From Anaeramoeba flamelloides (lineage: Eukaryota; Metamonada; Anaeramoebidae), in the NCBI GenBank assembly GCA_027625915.1, contig JANTQA010000031.1, forward strand, positions 1-64,000: a stretch of DNA of 64,000 nucleotides, in the 5' to 3' direction. A program made the position numbers and the translations under genes. The notes under the pieces were generated by a model. That model was given only the letters and a program-made list of their open reading frames with translations, had not been told where the DNA came from and ran no database searches. Shown here one piece after another: positions 11,906 to 23,161 of the stretch; position 1 is the stretch's first letter, and the number at the start of each line of letters is the position of its first letter.

Positions 11906-12105
11906 TACAGTAAGTTCCACTTTTAATACACAAACTTTCAACGAAATTTAAGGTACAAAAAAATCTCAATTTAAGTCACAAAATTTGGAATTTTTTTTTT
12001 TTCAAATTATTTTACTAGAATATGAATTTTGTGCCTTAATTTGAGATTTTTATTGTGCCTTTAATTTCGTTGAAAGTTGTACCTTAAAAGTGGAACTGGC
12101 TGTAA
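11906..12105 (+). repeat. MITE family A, copy 2
   Basis: The tips read TA-CAGTAAGTTCCAC and CTGGCTG-TA, with the same internal palindrome and the same central asymmetry as copies 1, 3, 4 and 5. It lies in the 3' part of the LINE. The TA on each side is the expected duplicated target. Confidence 0.88.
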
Positions 12106-12211
12106 TTAATAATCGTGAAATCTATGATTTTACGCTTAAATTTCTGAAAGGGGATTTAAGTCTAAGGACAACTAGATTATAATTTACACTTTTTCAATAA
12201 TAAAAAAAAAA

Positions 12212-12310
12212 AGTAACTAGGCTTTTTTTACTTTTTCAAATAAACTGAAAATTATTTAAATTTTCTTGTTTATTTCATAAATTTCAAAAAATCCCAACTT
12301 AAACAATCTC
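12212..12310. repeat. Partial family E hairpin
   Basis: The words CTAGGCTTTTTTTACTTTTT, AAATAAACTGAAAATT and its near-complement AATTTTCTTGTTTATTT form one E-type hairpin directly after the LINE A-tail. The second hairpin type is missing. Confidence 0.5.
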
Positions 12311-12447
12311 AAACTGATTTACTTGGGCTGAGAATGAGAAAAAGAAAGGTTCCATCTAAAAAGTAAAATAAGATTCGCTTCTTTATGTTGATTTTTTTGG
12401 TAAAAAAAATATTTGTTTTGTATTTTAACTTGTTTGCTTTTGGAAAC

Positions 12448-12787
12448 TACGGCCAATTTATTCAACTTGTGAATTTTTCTTTCCTTTCGTAATATAACCT
12501 GAAACAAAAAAATTGTTTAAAACATTTTTTTCTTTCTTCATGTTGTGACAAAAATTGTTTAAAGTAATTTTTTTTCTTTCAAGTTAAACTTCATAATGAA
12601 AGAAAAATTCTCAAGTTGAATAGATTGGCTCTAAGGAGGTTTAGGTGCTTTTAAAAGCAAGAATTTTTGTAAAGTTTGAGAATGAAACCTTACAAGTTGA
12701 AAGAAAAAAATGTTTTAAACAATTTTTTTGTTTCAGGTTATATTACGAAAGGAAAGAAAAATTCACAAGTTGAATAAATTGGCTGTA
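12448..12787. repeat. MITE family B, copy 1 (long near-identical arms)
   Basis: The arms are about 85 bp: 12450-12536 and 12697-12785 are almost exact reverse complements, starting C(A/G)GCCAATTTATTCAACTTG and flanked by TA. The middle holds another diverged copy of the arm words. TA flanks and CAG..CTG tips again fit a Tc1/mariner-type non-autonomous element. The high arm identity suggests a recent insertion or arm homogenisation. Confidence 0.85.
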
Positions 12788-12789
12788 AA

Positions 12790-13540
12790 AGTGAACAAAT
12801 AAAGTAGTACAAATGCTTTTTGTTTAGTCTTGTAAAATAAAAAATAAAAATACATAGGTGTGAATATAAAAGCTTGAAAACAAGATCCAAATGTTCTCAG
12901 TTCCTTTCAGTTTCTTACTTTCCTTTTCTATTTGTTTAAAACAAATAAAAATCGATATTTTTTTTCACTATTAACTTAAATTCTAGATAAAAAAAATTTT
13001 TTTTATCAATTGATTGAATGGGAAATCAAAATGAAAATATGATTTGTGTGATGTCATACTCACTCAAAATGGTAATAACTAAAATGAATCATTGTTTTTT
13101 TGCTTTTTTATTTTTTTCAAAATATTCTCTATCAATTTTTCAAAATTTGGAAAAGTTCTAAAAATGATCTTTTGAAATCTAAAATTAAAATTTAAAAATC
13201 TACTAAAAACAACAATCAGTATAAAAAAATATTCATTTGATAAAAATTGAATGTTGGATTTAAATATGCTTATATAACCATGCTTCAATACTCTAGGTAC
13301 GCTATTCTCATTTGACAATTAAAAATTTAACATTGAGTTGTCACTTAAATAAATATGTGTATGGCTAATATTTAATAAAAACAAAGAAAAAGATGATTTT
13401 ATGATTTAGATAAAAGTTTAAATTTATTTTTTTTTTTTATCTATAGAAGAAGAAGTAGTAATATTCATGAGAAGAAGTAATATTCATTAGATCGTTTTAA
13501 TGTAAAAAAGAAGAAGAAAATAAAAACAAGTAGTTTTTTT
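12790..13540. other. AT-rich interval before the inverted-repeat arm
   Basis: No gene or repeat was recognised here. A GAAGAAGAAGTAGTAATATT-type short repetition lies at about 13447-13485, next to the inverted-repeat arm. Confidence 0.4.
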
Positions 13541-14060
13541 GTGATAATTTGAATAAAGAGTATCAAACAGAATTGAAAAGTTATCCATACCACTATTAGC
13601 AACTTTTGAAAAGTAATAGATTTTTGTTTTTTTTTGTCATTAAATAATTTTTGTTGTGAAAGTAAAAGTAACTTCTTTTTGATTTGGTTTGGGTTTTTGT
13701 GTATGAATTTGGTTCCTTTGGTTCCTTTGGTTCCCAAATCTTTATTTTCTTGAAATCCCAGCAAAAGGCAACAGCTTTTCTAGAATTAACCCACTCGAAG
13801 ATAACGTACTATACATATTGACAGGAAAGGATGATTTGGTTTAACTTCGATCGGATTTTGTTAGATTTGACTCATTTAGCTTTTGGTTTGGTTTTGTTCA
13901 GTTCACTTTTCTTTTCTAATCAATTCAGTGCAGATTAGTTTGATTCTGTTTGTTCTGTTCAGGTTGTTTTGTTAGGTTGGGTTCAGTTAGGTTCGGTTAG
14001 GGTAGGTTTGGTTCGGTTCAATTCAATTCTGTTTGATCTTTTTGTGGATTGTTCTGTGCT
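13540..14060. repeat. Left inverted-repeat arm of the large CMC-type element
   Basis: This arm is the reverse complement of about 23740-24290. Strong matches include the GGTTCCTTTGGTTCC repeats, CCCAGCAAAAGGCAACAGC, ACAGGAAAGGATGATTTGG and CAGTGCAGATTAGTTTGATT. The inner half is a degenerate array of GGTT(C/T)GGTT-like words (13850-14050). Both arms carry the same short minus/plus frame starting MLGFQENKDLGTK; I treat that as repeat, not gene. Confidence 0.85.
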
Positions 14061-15865
14061 CATTGGTTGGATCGTTTTTGTTTAGTTTGGATCATTTTGG
14101 TTGTGTTTTGTTCTGTTTTGATAGCATTGTTAAGATCGTTTTGATTCTTGCCTTGGTTTGAGTCTTGTACTGAACAAATAAAATCAAATTTAATTTCCTT
14201 TCTTAGAATGGCTTTTGATCTCAAAAATGTTAACAAAACACTCAGTAATGTTGAAGAAACTAAGAGCCTTAGGAACCTAAAGAATATAAGTGGCTTAAAA
14301 AAGAAGAGCAATTCATTAAAAAATAAAAAATGAAAAAAACACTATTTTAAAAAAAAAAGTAGAGAATTCAATTATTAAGTACCTTTGAATGTAAAATATT
14401 TTATAAAACTTAAATATGGTAGGTGGTGCTTTTGGATTATATCCAGTGCAGGAATATGGTTTATAGATGTGAAAATTTTTCTTTGTTCTTAGTCTAGATT
14501 CCAATAAATTTTTGGATTTCAAATAAAAATTAAATATGATTTTTTCAGAGTTCTTTTCATTCTCTGAGAACAAATATAAAGTTATATAGAAGAATATAGA
14601 GTTTCTACATAAATTTATTCTTGACAAATCCAAAATTTTTTTCGATTTTAAATCTTATGTGAATATTATTTTTTATTTTCTAAAATAATGAAATAAAACA
14701 ACTATCTTTTATTTACAACACTTTTCCAGAATAAGTTTTTTAAAAGTTTTTTGGATAATGAGAGTATTTGTATTCATTCGTAGTCTGTTAAGTAAACATT
14801 AAAACTTTAAAATTAAATTGGTTCCACTCTTTTCAAATTAATTTTGATCCAGTTTTCTCATTTTTCTGGTTTTAATTTGGTTTGATATATGATTATTACT
14901 TTACTGTGAATTGAAATTTAAAATAATGTTCTTTTCTCATTCGTAAATGTAAATTTTCATTTCGCTTTTCCATATCTAATTTTCTGTAAACACTAAAAAA
15001 TGTGAGAATTTCACGAATGAGTAAATTTACTTTTGTTTTGTACAATTATTTTGGTTCTTCTTTATTTAACTTTTGAATTTCAATTTTTATCTTTTAAATT
15101 GAAAACTAGCCGTTAAAAATATTTTGTTTTGTAAAACAAAAATAAATTAATCTAAAAATTGTTTTCAATCCCTATTCCTTCAAAAAACTCAAATTTAACC
15201 AATTTAAAGACTTGAAAAGCAAATCTATGTTTTAATAAAAGATTTGTAATTGTTTGGAAATGTGGAATGAAACTTTTATTCAATTTATTTAACAACAAAC
15301 AGTCTAATAACTTGTCAGTTTTAATTATTATTACTTTAGTAAATAGTTTTGTTGTTTGATCTTTTTTGGTTTTTAGTTTTTGTAATTGTACAACCAGTAA
15401 GAGACTCTATTGAGAAGGATATTTAATTCAAATATCCAAAATGTTCAAACACTTGGAAGTCTTGAAAAGTGTGAAAGCTTTGTAAATGCCTTGTGAAATT
15501 TATAAATGTTTGTAAAAAAAATAGTTTTTTCATTTTCACATGACAACAAATTGTTGTTGATTTTTTGGTTATTTTTTAATGAAATTTTATTGAAAAAAAA
15601 TTGAAATTAAATTGAAATTAAATTGAAATATTTAATGAAATTAATTGAAATATCCTTGAAATAGTCATTGGAAGTTACCAGGAAAATTCAAGGAAATACT
15701 TAAATGAAAAATCAATGAAAAAGAATGAAAAATTCAGGAAAAATAATTGAAAATTAATTGAAAAAATATTAATTTTTATTGAGATGATATTGAATTCTGG
15801 TGAAATTTCATGTATTAAGAAAAAAACTAAAGTGAAAAAAAAAATAACAAAAAAACAGATAGATA
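14060..15865. other. Non-coding interior of the element, left side
   Basis: No clear gene. A 41-codon frame at 14208-14333 starts right after TTTCTTAG and could be a remnant exon. A minus frame near 14430-14530 contains IYKPYSCTGYNPKAPP, which looks less random than its surroundings but is unrecognised. A degenerate ATTGAAATTAA array lies at 15585-15720. Confidence 0.4.
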
Positions 15866-16066
15866 TACAGTCAGTTTCACTTTTAAGGCACAAACTTTCA
15901 ACGAAATTTAAGGCACAAAAAAATCTCAGATTAAGGCACAAAATTTGGAATTTTTTATTTTACAATTTATTTTTACTAGAATTTGAATTTTGTGCTTTAA
16001 TTTGAGATTTTTATTGTGCCTTAAATTTCGTTGAAAGTTTGTGCCTTAAAAGTGAAACTGACTGTA
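15866..16066 (+). repeat. MITE family A, copy 3 (best preserved)
   Basis: TA flanks both ends. The left tip is CAGTCAGTTTCACTTTTAAG and the right tip is its exact reverse complement. The whole 197-bp interior is a near-palindrome, with a central asymmetric T-rich and ACTAGAAT block that fixes its orientation. It is the best reference sequence for the family in this window. Confidence 0.92.
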
Positions 16067-16232
16067 TTAGAAAATTAAAAATAGTCAGATATCCACTTAT
16101 TAATCAAAATATCTCGATTTTTTTTACTCATGATATTGAAAATGGGTTGATAAATTTTCTTTTCTTCTAGATTTGTAATAAATTTTTTTTCTTTGTTCAG
16201 AATTTTCTTCTCCAAAATTATTACTGCGTTTC

Positions 16233-16988
16233 TTAAAAATTAAATTCATTAAAGAACTCTTTTTGTTTAGAAAGTAAAGAATTACATTTCTTAGCAACCC
16301 GTGATGCTTCGCCCCTTCCTGGATATCTAATTTGGTTAAAGCTATCTTTCGCCTGTAATACCAAAATGTTACTAACTATCATCCTCGTTGTACTACGATA
16401 TGCTGCTAATTTAAGATTTTCTTCAAAAATAAAATCTAAAGTTGTTTTCTTCATATTAATCTTTGATTCTTCATATTTTTTTCTCTGAGATTCAACTATT
16501 TTCATCATGTTTGTTTGATTTTCTTCTAATTGGTCAATTTTTTTGATAATATGCTGTATTAAATTCACAATTGATTCTATAATTAAAAAAATTAAAATAT
16601 ATCAAGAATTAGTATAAAAAATGTAAAAAAAAGAAAAAAAAAAAAAAATAAAAAATTAGAAAATTAAAAAAGAACAAAAAAAATAGATTTTCAGCTGAAA
16701 ATAAAGATAAAAAATATAATACGCAATTGTTCGTTTTTTTTTTTATGTTTTTTGTTTTTTGTTTTCTTCGTTTTTTCGGACTCTTCTTCGATTTCGATTT
16801 CGATTTCGATTTCCTTTTCCTTTTCCCCTTCCTTTTCTTTTTCTCTTTTCTCGTTTTTTTTTTTTTCTTTTTTGATAATTCCTTTACATTTTTTCGAATA
16901 ATTCGTTTTCTATTTACTTGTGAATCTGATAAAATATTGGAAATGATATAATCATTAACAAAAAGATTTAATGAAGTACTAAAAAAAT

Positions 16989-17037
<49 letters not shown>

Positions 17038-17439
17038 TAGAAATTTTACTCAAAATAAAATTTTCCTCAAATTCATGTTCGCCATTCGAAAAGGGAATCC
17101 AATCAGTATTTGGTGATTTGTCACAATTTTTTTGTTCTTTTTAAGTAAAGAAAAAAAAAAAAAAAAAAAAAAAAATTATACTATTAGAAAAAAAATGTCG
17201 AAAGAAAAGAAAAAACCTTTTTTTTTTCTTCTTTGAACATAATTTGGGTCCCATAATCCTTCTTTAACCAGTTCATCATAGACTTGGTTCCATTTTGGAT
17301 GTGTACATAATTCTTGAATTTTTCTCCTACGTTCATGGAATTTACCATCATAAGAAACGTTGAATTTCTTAAAAATTACTTCCATTAAGTTTTTTGTAAT
17401 TTTGATGATTGGTATGTATTTTTCTGTGATTGTATTCAT
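16233..17439 (-). CDS. Divergent basic coiled-coil protein, spliced (possible transposon accessory protein)
   Basis: Exon 1 runs from the ATG at 17439 to about 17220. It encodes a helical domain with KITKNLMEVIFKKFNVSYDG, HERRRKIQELCTHPKWNQ and ELVKEGLWDPNYVQRR. It ends in phase 1 at a weak AAAG|GTTTTT donor. Exon 2 (about 16925-16723) joins in frame after TTTTATCAG and is strongly Lys/Arg/Ser-rich, with a KSKSKSKS tract from a TCGAAA repeat. Exon 3 (16576-16235) begins after TTTAATTATAG and encodes a coiled coil ending in RVAKKCNSLLSKQKEFFNEF. The exon 2 to exon 3 phase could not be reconciled, so that junction is uncertain. The gene faces away from the transposase gene across 127 bp. The family is not recognised. 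A DNA-binding helper role (as TnpA in CACTA elements) is an inference from position and charge. Confidence 0.55.
16985..17033 (+). repeat. Poly(A) homopolymer tract
   Basis: A single run of more than 40 A lies in what would be the first intron of the minus-strand gene. A second A-run follows at 17152-17175. Such tracts are likely length-polymorphic and prone to sequencing error. Confidence 0.8.
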
Positions 17440-17566
17440 ATTGATAAAAAGAAAAATAAAGAAAAAAAGAAAAAACAAAAATTAAAAAAAAAAATAAATA
17501 AAAATAAAAAAAGATAAAAAAATGAAACTTCAAATCATTTTTTTATTATTTCACCAACTTTAGTTG
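17440..17566. promoter_or_regulatory. Bidirectional intergenic region between the divergent pair
   Basis: The start codons at 17439 (minus) and 17567 (plus) are only 127 bp apart, so this A-rich stretch must hold both promoters. No defined box was identified. Confidence 0.45.
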
Positions 17567-18084
17567 ATGTTTCAAATACACTATAATTGTTTACAGTGTG
17601 GGAAATTGTTTCGAACAAAGAATTCGTTGGATAAACACATTTCTGTATATCATAAATTTTTTTATAAAACTTTGAAAAGAGATAAAAGAAAAAGAAATAA
17701 AGTAAAAAAGAATCAAGAACAAATAAACAAAAAAGAAATAGAGAAAGACCCGCTAGACGATGAAGAAATAGGAACTGGAACAGAATTTACCAAAGAAGGT
17801 GTGAGAGATAATTCATATGATTTACACAATGAAATTTTCATGAATGACAAACACATATTCAACAATGAAAGAAATATTGGTAAGTTTTTTCTTTTTTTCT
17901 TTTCTTTTTTTTTTTTTCTTTCTTTCTTTCTTCTTTTTCTTTTTTTGTACGTGAATTTCATTAAAAGAAAAAGATTGGAATATATTTTTAAAAAAAAGAA
18001 TTAAAATAAAAAGGAAAAAAGAAAAAAGAAAAGAAAATAAAAGAAAATTATAAAAGAAAAAGAATGGGAAAAAAAATTTTTGAA

Positions 18085-18330
18085 TTGATTTTGGATTGGC
18101 TTAACTACAAATCAACCGTGAGGTCCTCCTTCGGTCTGAGGTCTGATTTGCGTTTAGAGGCCAACTAAAAAATCAATTTTCGAAATGGTTTGCTCCAAAT
18201 AGTTCATCCGAGGGCAGAATTCAGAGGAGAGGGACCAATCATTTTTCAAAAATTTTCTTTCTTAACTTGGATTCGAACTCGCGTCATACAATACTATATC
18301 TAACCATGCTACCACTAAAATATAAAGAAA
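18085..18330 (-). mobile_element. tRNA-derived SINE (candidate)
   Basis: On the minus strand a tRNA-like head reads TAGTGGTAGCATGGTTAG (A-box-like). About 30 nt later comes GCGAGTTCGAATCC, which matches the Pol III B box GGTTCGAnnCC. An unrelated body with clearly higher GC follows (ATTGGTCCCTCTCCTCTG, GACCGAAGGAGGACCTCAC). It lies inside the transposase intron, where GC-rich sequence is otherwise absent. A tail and flanking duplications could not be defined, so the ends are approximate. Confidence 0.55.
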
Positions 18331-19763
18331 TATTCATTATCTTTAAATTTTGGGGTCTTTAATAATATTCGTAATCAATTTTTGAGATAATTTATTATAT
18401 AAAGTTATTGTATAATCATTTTTATTTTTAAGGTGGAATAAAAATTAAGAGATTGATTTATTTTAATTATTTTGTACATTTTTGCAATTTTTTTAACTTT
18501 ATAATTTACTCTTAAAATAACTCTAAATATTTAGAAATAGATACACAAAATAATCTAAAAAATGAACAACAACCTCCAAATTTTGAAAGATTTATTAATG
18601 AATTTGATGAAATATGGATAGAATTTTATATATTATATTTAGAATCAAAAATTTCTTCATCACAGGCAGATAAGTTGTTACATTTTATTGATAGATATTT
18701 TACTCCAAAAGGAGGGGAAAAACTTCCCAAAACGATGCGAACACTTAAAAAGAAGATTAATAGCTTTATTAATATTCAAAAACCAAAAGAAATCGATCTC
18801 ATTCCAAAAAAATATATTGAGAAAAAAGGTAACATCATCTTACTTCAAGAAAAAATTGAAACAAAATATTTTTCACCAATTACCTGGATAAATCTTGTTC
18901 TTCACTCAGAGATAATTAAGCATTTATCTATCAAAAAAAATGAAGAAATAGAAAATTTAGTAACAAACGAGGGTTTTATTCCTTCGAGGTTTTCAAGTTT
19001 CCCTGCATTTGATCAAAAAATTAAAAAAATTCCAAAAATAAATGCTGAACATTTGTTTTTAATTGGTTTTTATTATGATGAATTTAAATGTACAGAATCT
19101 TTTTCTCTTGGTGGGTTATATATGTTTATTGATAATTTGGAATATTCGTGGAGGTTAAAAGACCAAACAATTTTTTTTAATTTCACTTTTGCCCGGAAAA
19201 ACCTGTATCAATGATATTCTACAATATTTTCCTTTGGTGAAAGATTTAAAAAAATTAAGAAAAGGAATTTATTTAGGTGGAAAAAAAATCCAAGGTATTG
19301 TTTCATGTTTTGTTGGAGATACGAGAGAATCTTTTCCAGCAAAAGGTATGTTACAGCCTGGTGCATTACATTCATGCTCATTCTGTAAATCAGAATTAGG
19401 TGATCAAAATTTCTCAAATGAGCATTTTAATTATGAGAAAAGGAAAAGACAAGAAATAAGAGAAATTCAAAAGGAAATGAAAGAATGTTATTTTAATAAT
19501 TTAAATATTTATACTCTTCGTAAAATAAAAAGAAAAGAAAAAGAAACAGGAATCAAATTTCAACTTGGTAATATTTGGATCAACGAATTAGAATTGGATC
19601 CAACCTCAACTTGCAATTTCCCAATTTGTTGGTTTCATCTCCTTCTTGAAGGCTTAATAAAAAATATTTTTAAAATGATGTGTCATATAATGTCGAGAAA
19701 TCATACAATTCTTGCCAATAAGCGATATCAAAAAATCAAACTTCCTAAAGGGTTAAAAAGAAT

Positions 19764-22226
19764 CAGAGAAAGGCAAACGGTGTACAAAAAATGATCTAAA
19801 AGTGTTTTTTTTCCTAATGACTCACTTTTATTTAAGTGAGTTGCTTGAATTTGTATGTTCTTTTATTATTTAAACTTTAATACTCTTATTCAGGAAAGAG
19901 TAATAGAGTTCTATTTTTAAATCATAAAATAACTCCTCACTAAAAATACACCATTGTTAGAGAGGAGTAAAGAAAGCAATTCTGAAGTTTTTTTTCCGTG
20001 TCGAGTCATCACGAAAAATCCAAAACACGGAGTACGTGTTCATTTTAGTATTTTAAGGCGTCTACGTCATCGTAAAGTGGTTGAAAAAGAATTTCAACTG
20101 ATTTAAATTCATTTTTTTTTAATCATATTTCACTTTAAGTGTTTATGAGCGTGTCACGAAAAAGAATTCAAATTTCTAAACCAAACACATCCATTTCAGT
20201 TCGTCAGAAATTGAAAGTGAGGAGGAAGAATCGAAGAAAGAAGAAGAAACAAAGAGATACTGTTTTAAATAATAAAAACACAATCATTGTTTCAAATTCT
20301 GTTGAAAAGATTGAGACGAAAACAAGAGTAAAATTATTTTGATAATTAATCCCAAAGAACTCAACTAATATTTATTTTTTTTTTCTTTTTCTTTTCTTTT
20401 CTTTTTTTCAATAGGTGAACCTAAGTAACTTGGTTGAGATTCTAAAAAGAACCCGATATGAATTGTTTTACTTTTCTTGAGTCGAATAAAGAAAAGATAA
20501 AAAAAGGGGGGCTTTTATCAGATACTATGTCGGAAATGCGGTGCCACTATTTGTGGTTCGCGATTCAGTATGAAAAAGACATTTATTGACTAGTAAACAC
20601 AGAAGAGGTTTTTGGACCAAATGGTCAGACCGCATCAGAGCTAATCATCCAGGATAGTGTAGACAGAGTCACACAAACCTTCCTGCAAGCTTCTGTGCCA
20701 ATTGATAAATTTCATCGATTGGTCAATCGAGATTCGATTGTTGCGTTTCGATCACTTGGTTCAATTCCTTCAATAAGAACTGTGCGAAGGTCAATAGTAC
20801 GAGTTCTTGAAGAAAAAAAGAGTAACATGAAAAGAGTACTTGTTGGACAGAGGTTTTGTCTAATGATGGACGAAACTACTGACATCACTTCACGCAGTTT
20901 GTGTGCTGTTGTGGTAACCAACTTGGATTTCCGATTGTGTCTCAAAGTCAAAGAAATGGATAGATGCGATGCCTCTTCATTGCAAAAAACTCCTGGAAGA
21001 AACATTACTTGAATACGAGATTGATTGGCAACAAATTACAAATTTTGTTACTGATGGTGCAAGAGCATGTGTTTCATTAGGAAGACGATTAAACGAACAA
21101 TATGCAATACAACACACTTTATGTGCTGCACACTTACTGCATCTCATTTCACAAAAAATTAATGGAGTCTTTTCCAAACATCAATGGATTATGTAAATTG
21201 GTTCGTGTGTTTTTTAAGAGGGGAATACAAGCAGGCCGTAAGAAGCGATGGAGAAGTCAAAACATAACTGACATATCTCTTCCTTCAAAAAACACGCTGG
21301 GGAACTTGGTTAAAATGTGTTTCAGATGTGTTCATGAGACGCAAAAAACTTACTTACTTTTATAACCAAGGAGGAAACATCAGAAACTGCGAATCAAATG
21401 ATAAAGTGTTTGACGAATGAAGGAAGCATACAAGACCTCCGTTTCATTGAATATTTTTCAAGACTATTTACACCTTTGATAGATGGAATTCAAGAACGAC
21501 AACTCCGAAAAGATACTTTAAATAGATGGCGAAATATCGAAACTTGGTTATTTAAAATGAGTGGGAAAGATTATGCAAAAATAATCAATTTATCGGTTAA
21601 TAGCGGAACGATGGGGGAAAATTATGGATTTTCTCAATAAAATAAGAAGATACAAGCCACGATGGGAAGATGCCAATAGAATCATTTATACGCATTTTTA
21701 CTTATGCCCTGAACACATTAAACCACTTATTGAAGACGAAAATAAACTATGTGATAAGATGCGTAAATACCTACGTGGAGATTTGATTGGTCAGTTCATT
21801 GACTTTCAAAATTTTTTGATGAAAAAAAGATGAATCTTGTCATTCGCCTCACCTATACTGGACTGGAAAAAAACAAGTTTTTGGAGATTTGTCCAAACAT
21901 TTTTTGAACTTGTTAGTTATGGAGCCTACTTCATGTGAAGTTGAAAGAGTCTTTTCACATGTCACTTATATTATGAATCCACGAAGAAATCGATTAAATA
22001 CCGAAAATCTTGAAGCAGAAGTGATTTTCAGTTACAATACAATTAATTAAAATTTCTTTTTCAATTTTTTTTTCATAATCTTTACTCATTTCTTTCTTAA
22101 AATAAATTCATCAAGAAAAATAGAAAATTTCAATAAAGCACCTTTTCTGCACTTTTTTTTCGTTTTTCTTTTTTTTTAGTAACTTTCCGTGTTAATTTTT
22201 CATTTTACACCTTTTGCCTGTCTCTG
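19764..22226 (+). mobile_element. hAT DNA transposon with 8-bp target duplication
   Basis: The left tip CAGAGAAAGGCAAACGGTG (19764) and the inverted right tip CAGAGACAGGCAAAAGGTG (ending 22226) form terminal inverted repeats of about 20 bp. They are flanked by identical 8-bp AAAAGAAT at 19756-19763 and 22227-22234. An 8-bp duplication and CAG-type tips are hallmarks of hAT elements. Removing one AAAAGAAT and the element restores a continuous reading frame in the host transposase exon. The element contains a decayed hAT transposase and has visibly higher GC than its surroundings. Confidence 0.96.
20600..22050 (+). pseudogene. hAT-family transposase (decayed)
   Basis: Frames are open from about 20600 (EVFGPNGQTASELIIQDSV) through DETTDITSRSLCAVVVTNLD, the start of the hAT RNase-H-like core. 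Then follow TDGARACV and HTLCAAHLLHLI, the second conserved block. The C-terminal dimerisation motif is SCEVERVFSHV..NPRRNRLNTENLEAEVIFSYN, ending at the TAA at 22048-22050. A possible BED-like zinc site (CRKCGATICG) lies near 20530. About five frame breaks separate these blocks, so the copy is not functional. A basic frame at 20139-20342 upstream may be part of the element. Codon use is less A-biased than in the surrounding genes. Confidence 0.85.
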
Positions 22227-23161
22227 AAAAGAATTAATAAACCTTTTGGAACAAATCATTTGACATCTATTGATATTCAATTGTTGATTCAATTTAGTTT
22301 TATATGTGTTGTTGATTTAGTTGAGAAAAAATATCTCGATTTTATATATATAAGTTCATATTTAATTAAAAATCTGTATCAGCCAACAAGAAATAAAAAA
22401 ATAGATGAAAATTTACATAAATATATAGTTAATTTTATTAAATGTTATAAAAATTGTTCAGATCAAAATTGTGATCGTATATCAAACTTACATATTTTTG
22501 CACAACATTTAGAACATTCAATAAAAAATAATGGAGGAATGAATACACTTTTTTTTCGCTTTAGAAAAATACCATCAATGGTATAAACCAAAATATGGCC
22601 AACTTCACAAAAATCAAAAAAAACACAATATTCTATTATTCAAAAAAAGAAATTTATAAAAAATATCTCCAATATTTTAAATTATTTTTTCGAAAAAAAT
22701 GAGAAAAATATTGAATATCCAAAAAAAATATCATAAAATGGGGAACATTTGATATCAATGAGATAAAATTCCAAAGAAATAAATACCCTTTTGAATCAAA
22801 ATCGATAATAATTAACCAACACAAATATCTATTAAAACAAGATGCCCAATTAAGAAATAAAAAATATGTCCAAATTATCAAATTTTTATTTACAGATTCT
22901 GATCAAAAATCAAATCCATTTATTGCAGTCCGATATTACACTCAAGCTGAGAACAAAAAATTTTTTTTAATAAATTGTGATATTGAATTGATAAATAGTC
23001 AAGAATTGAAACAAACAGTCCATGTTGTTAAACTCTTTCAAAATAAAAGTACAAAATTTGAAGATTATTATTCTATTAATGAATTATTTATCCCGCATGT
23101 TCCTTCCTTTTTATCATATCAAAAAAGGTATTTAAATAAAATATCAGAAAATATATATTAA

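Larger units (their letters stand above)
9760..12212 (+). mobile_element. Decayed LINE (non-LTR retrotransposon), copy 1
   Basis: Degraded reverse-transcriptase motifs appear in order: KGNEGVALNYRPI (about 10110), DIAKCFDSINF (about 10355), GDSLFPILFAL (about 10488) and FTDDLIL, the catalytic YADD-type box (about 10576). A C-terminal zinc-knuckle-like FCPLCLKYE lies near 11738. An A-run at 12202-12212 marks the 3' end. Several stops and frameshifts make it non-functional. The coding part is interrupted by a hairpin element (about 11228-11580), and a family A MITE sits near the 3' end (11908-12103). The 3' end matches the minus-strand copy at 61.7 kb. Confidence 0.85.
17567..23161 (+). pseudogene. 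CMC/CACTA (tnp2-type) transposase with N-terminal C2H2 finger, split by a hAT insertion
   Basis: Exon 1 (17567-17879) begins with a C2H2 zinc finger: NCLQCGKLF and the KHISVYH histidines. It ends at G|GTAAGT. The intron (17880-18534) ends TATTTAG, and phase is preserved into exon 2 (18535 on). Exon 2 carries the DDE-type core known from tnp2/CACTA transposases: IGFYYDEF with the first Asp, VGDTRESFPAKG with the second Asp, GALHSCSFCKSE (zinc site), then CWFHLLLEGL, the HxLLEG box with the likely catalytic Glu. The C-terminal part resumes after the hAT at 22235 (KYIVNFIKCYKN, SNLHIFAQHLEH) and ends at a TAA at 23159-23161. Besides the insertion there is a frameshift near 19185 and slips near 22570-22750. 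Intact length would be about 820 residues. Function: cut-and-paste transposition of this or related elements; this copy is dead. Confidence 0.8.

Noticed and set aside
13850-14060. GGTTCGGTT-like words as a regulatory array of a host gene
   Set aside because: The same array occurs in inverted form at 23.75-23.95 kb inside the matching arm, so it belongs to the transposon.
16727-16951. Plus-strand Phe/Asp frame as a gene
   Set aside because: It is the antisense of the Lys/Arg/Ser-rich exon of the minus-strand gene.
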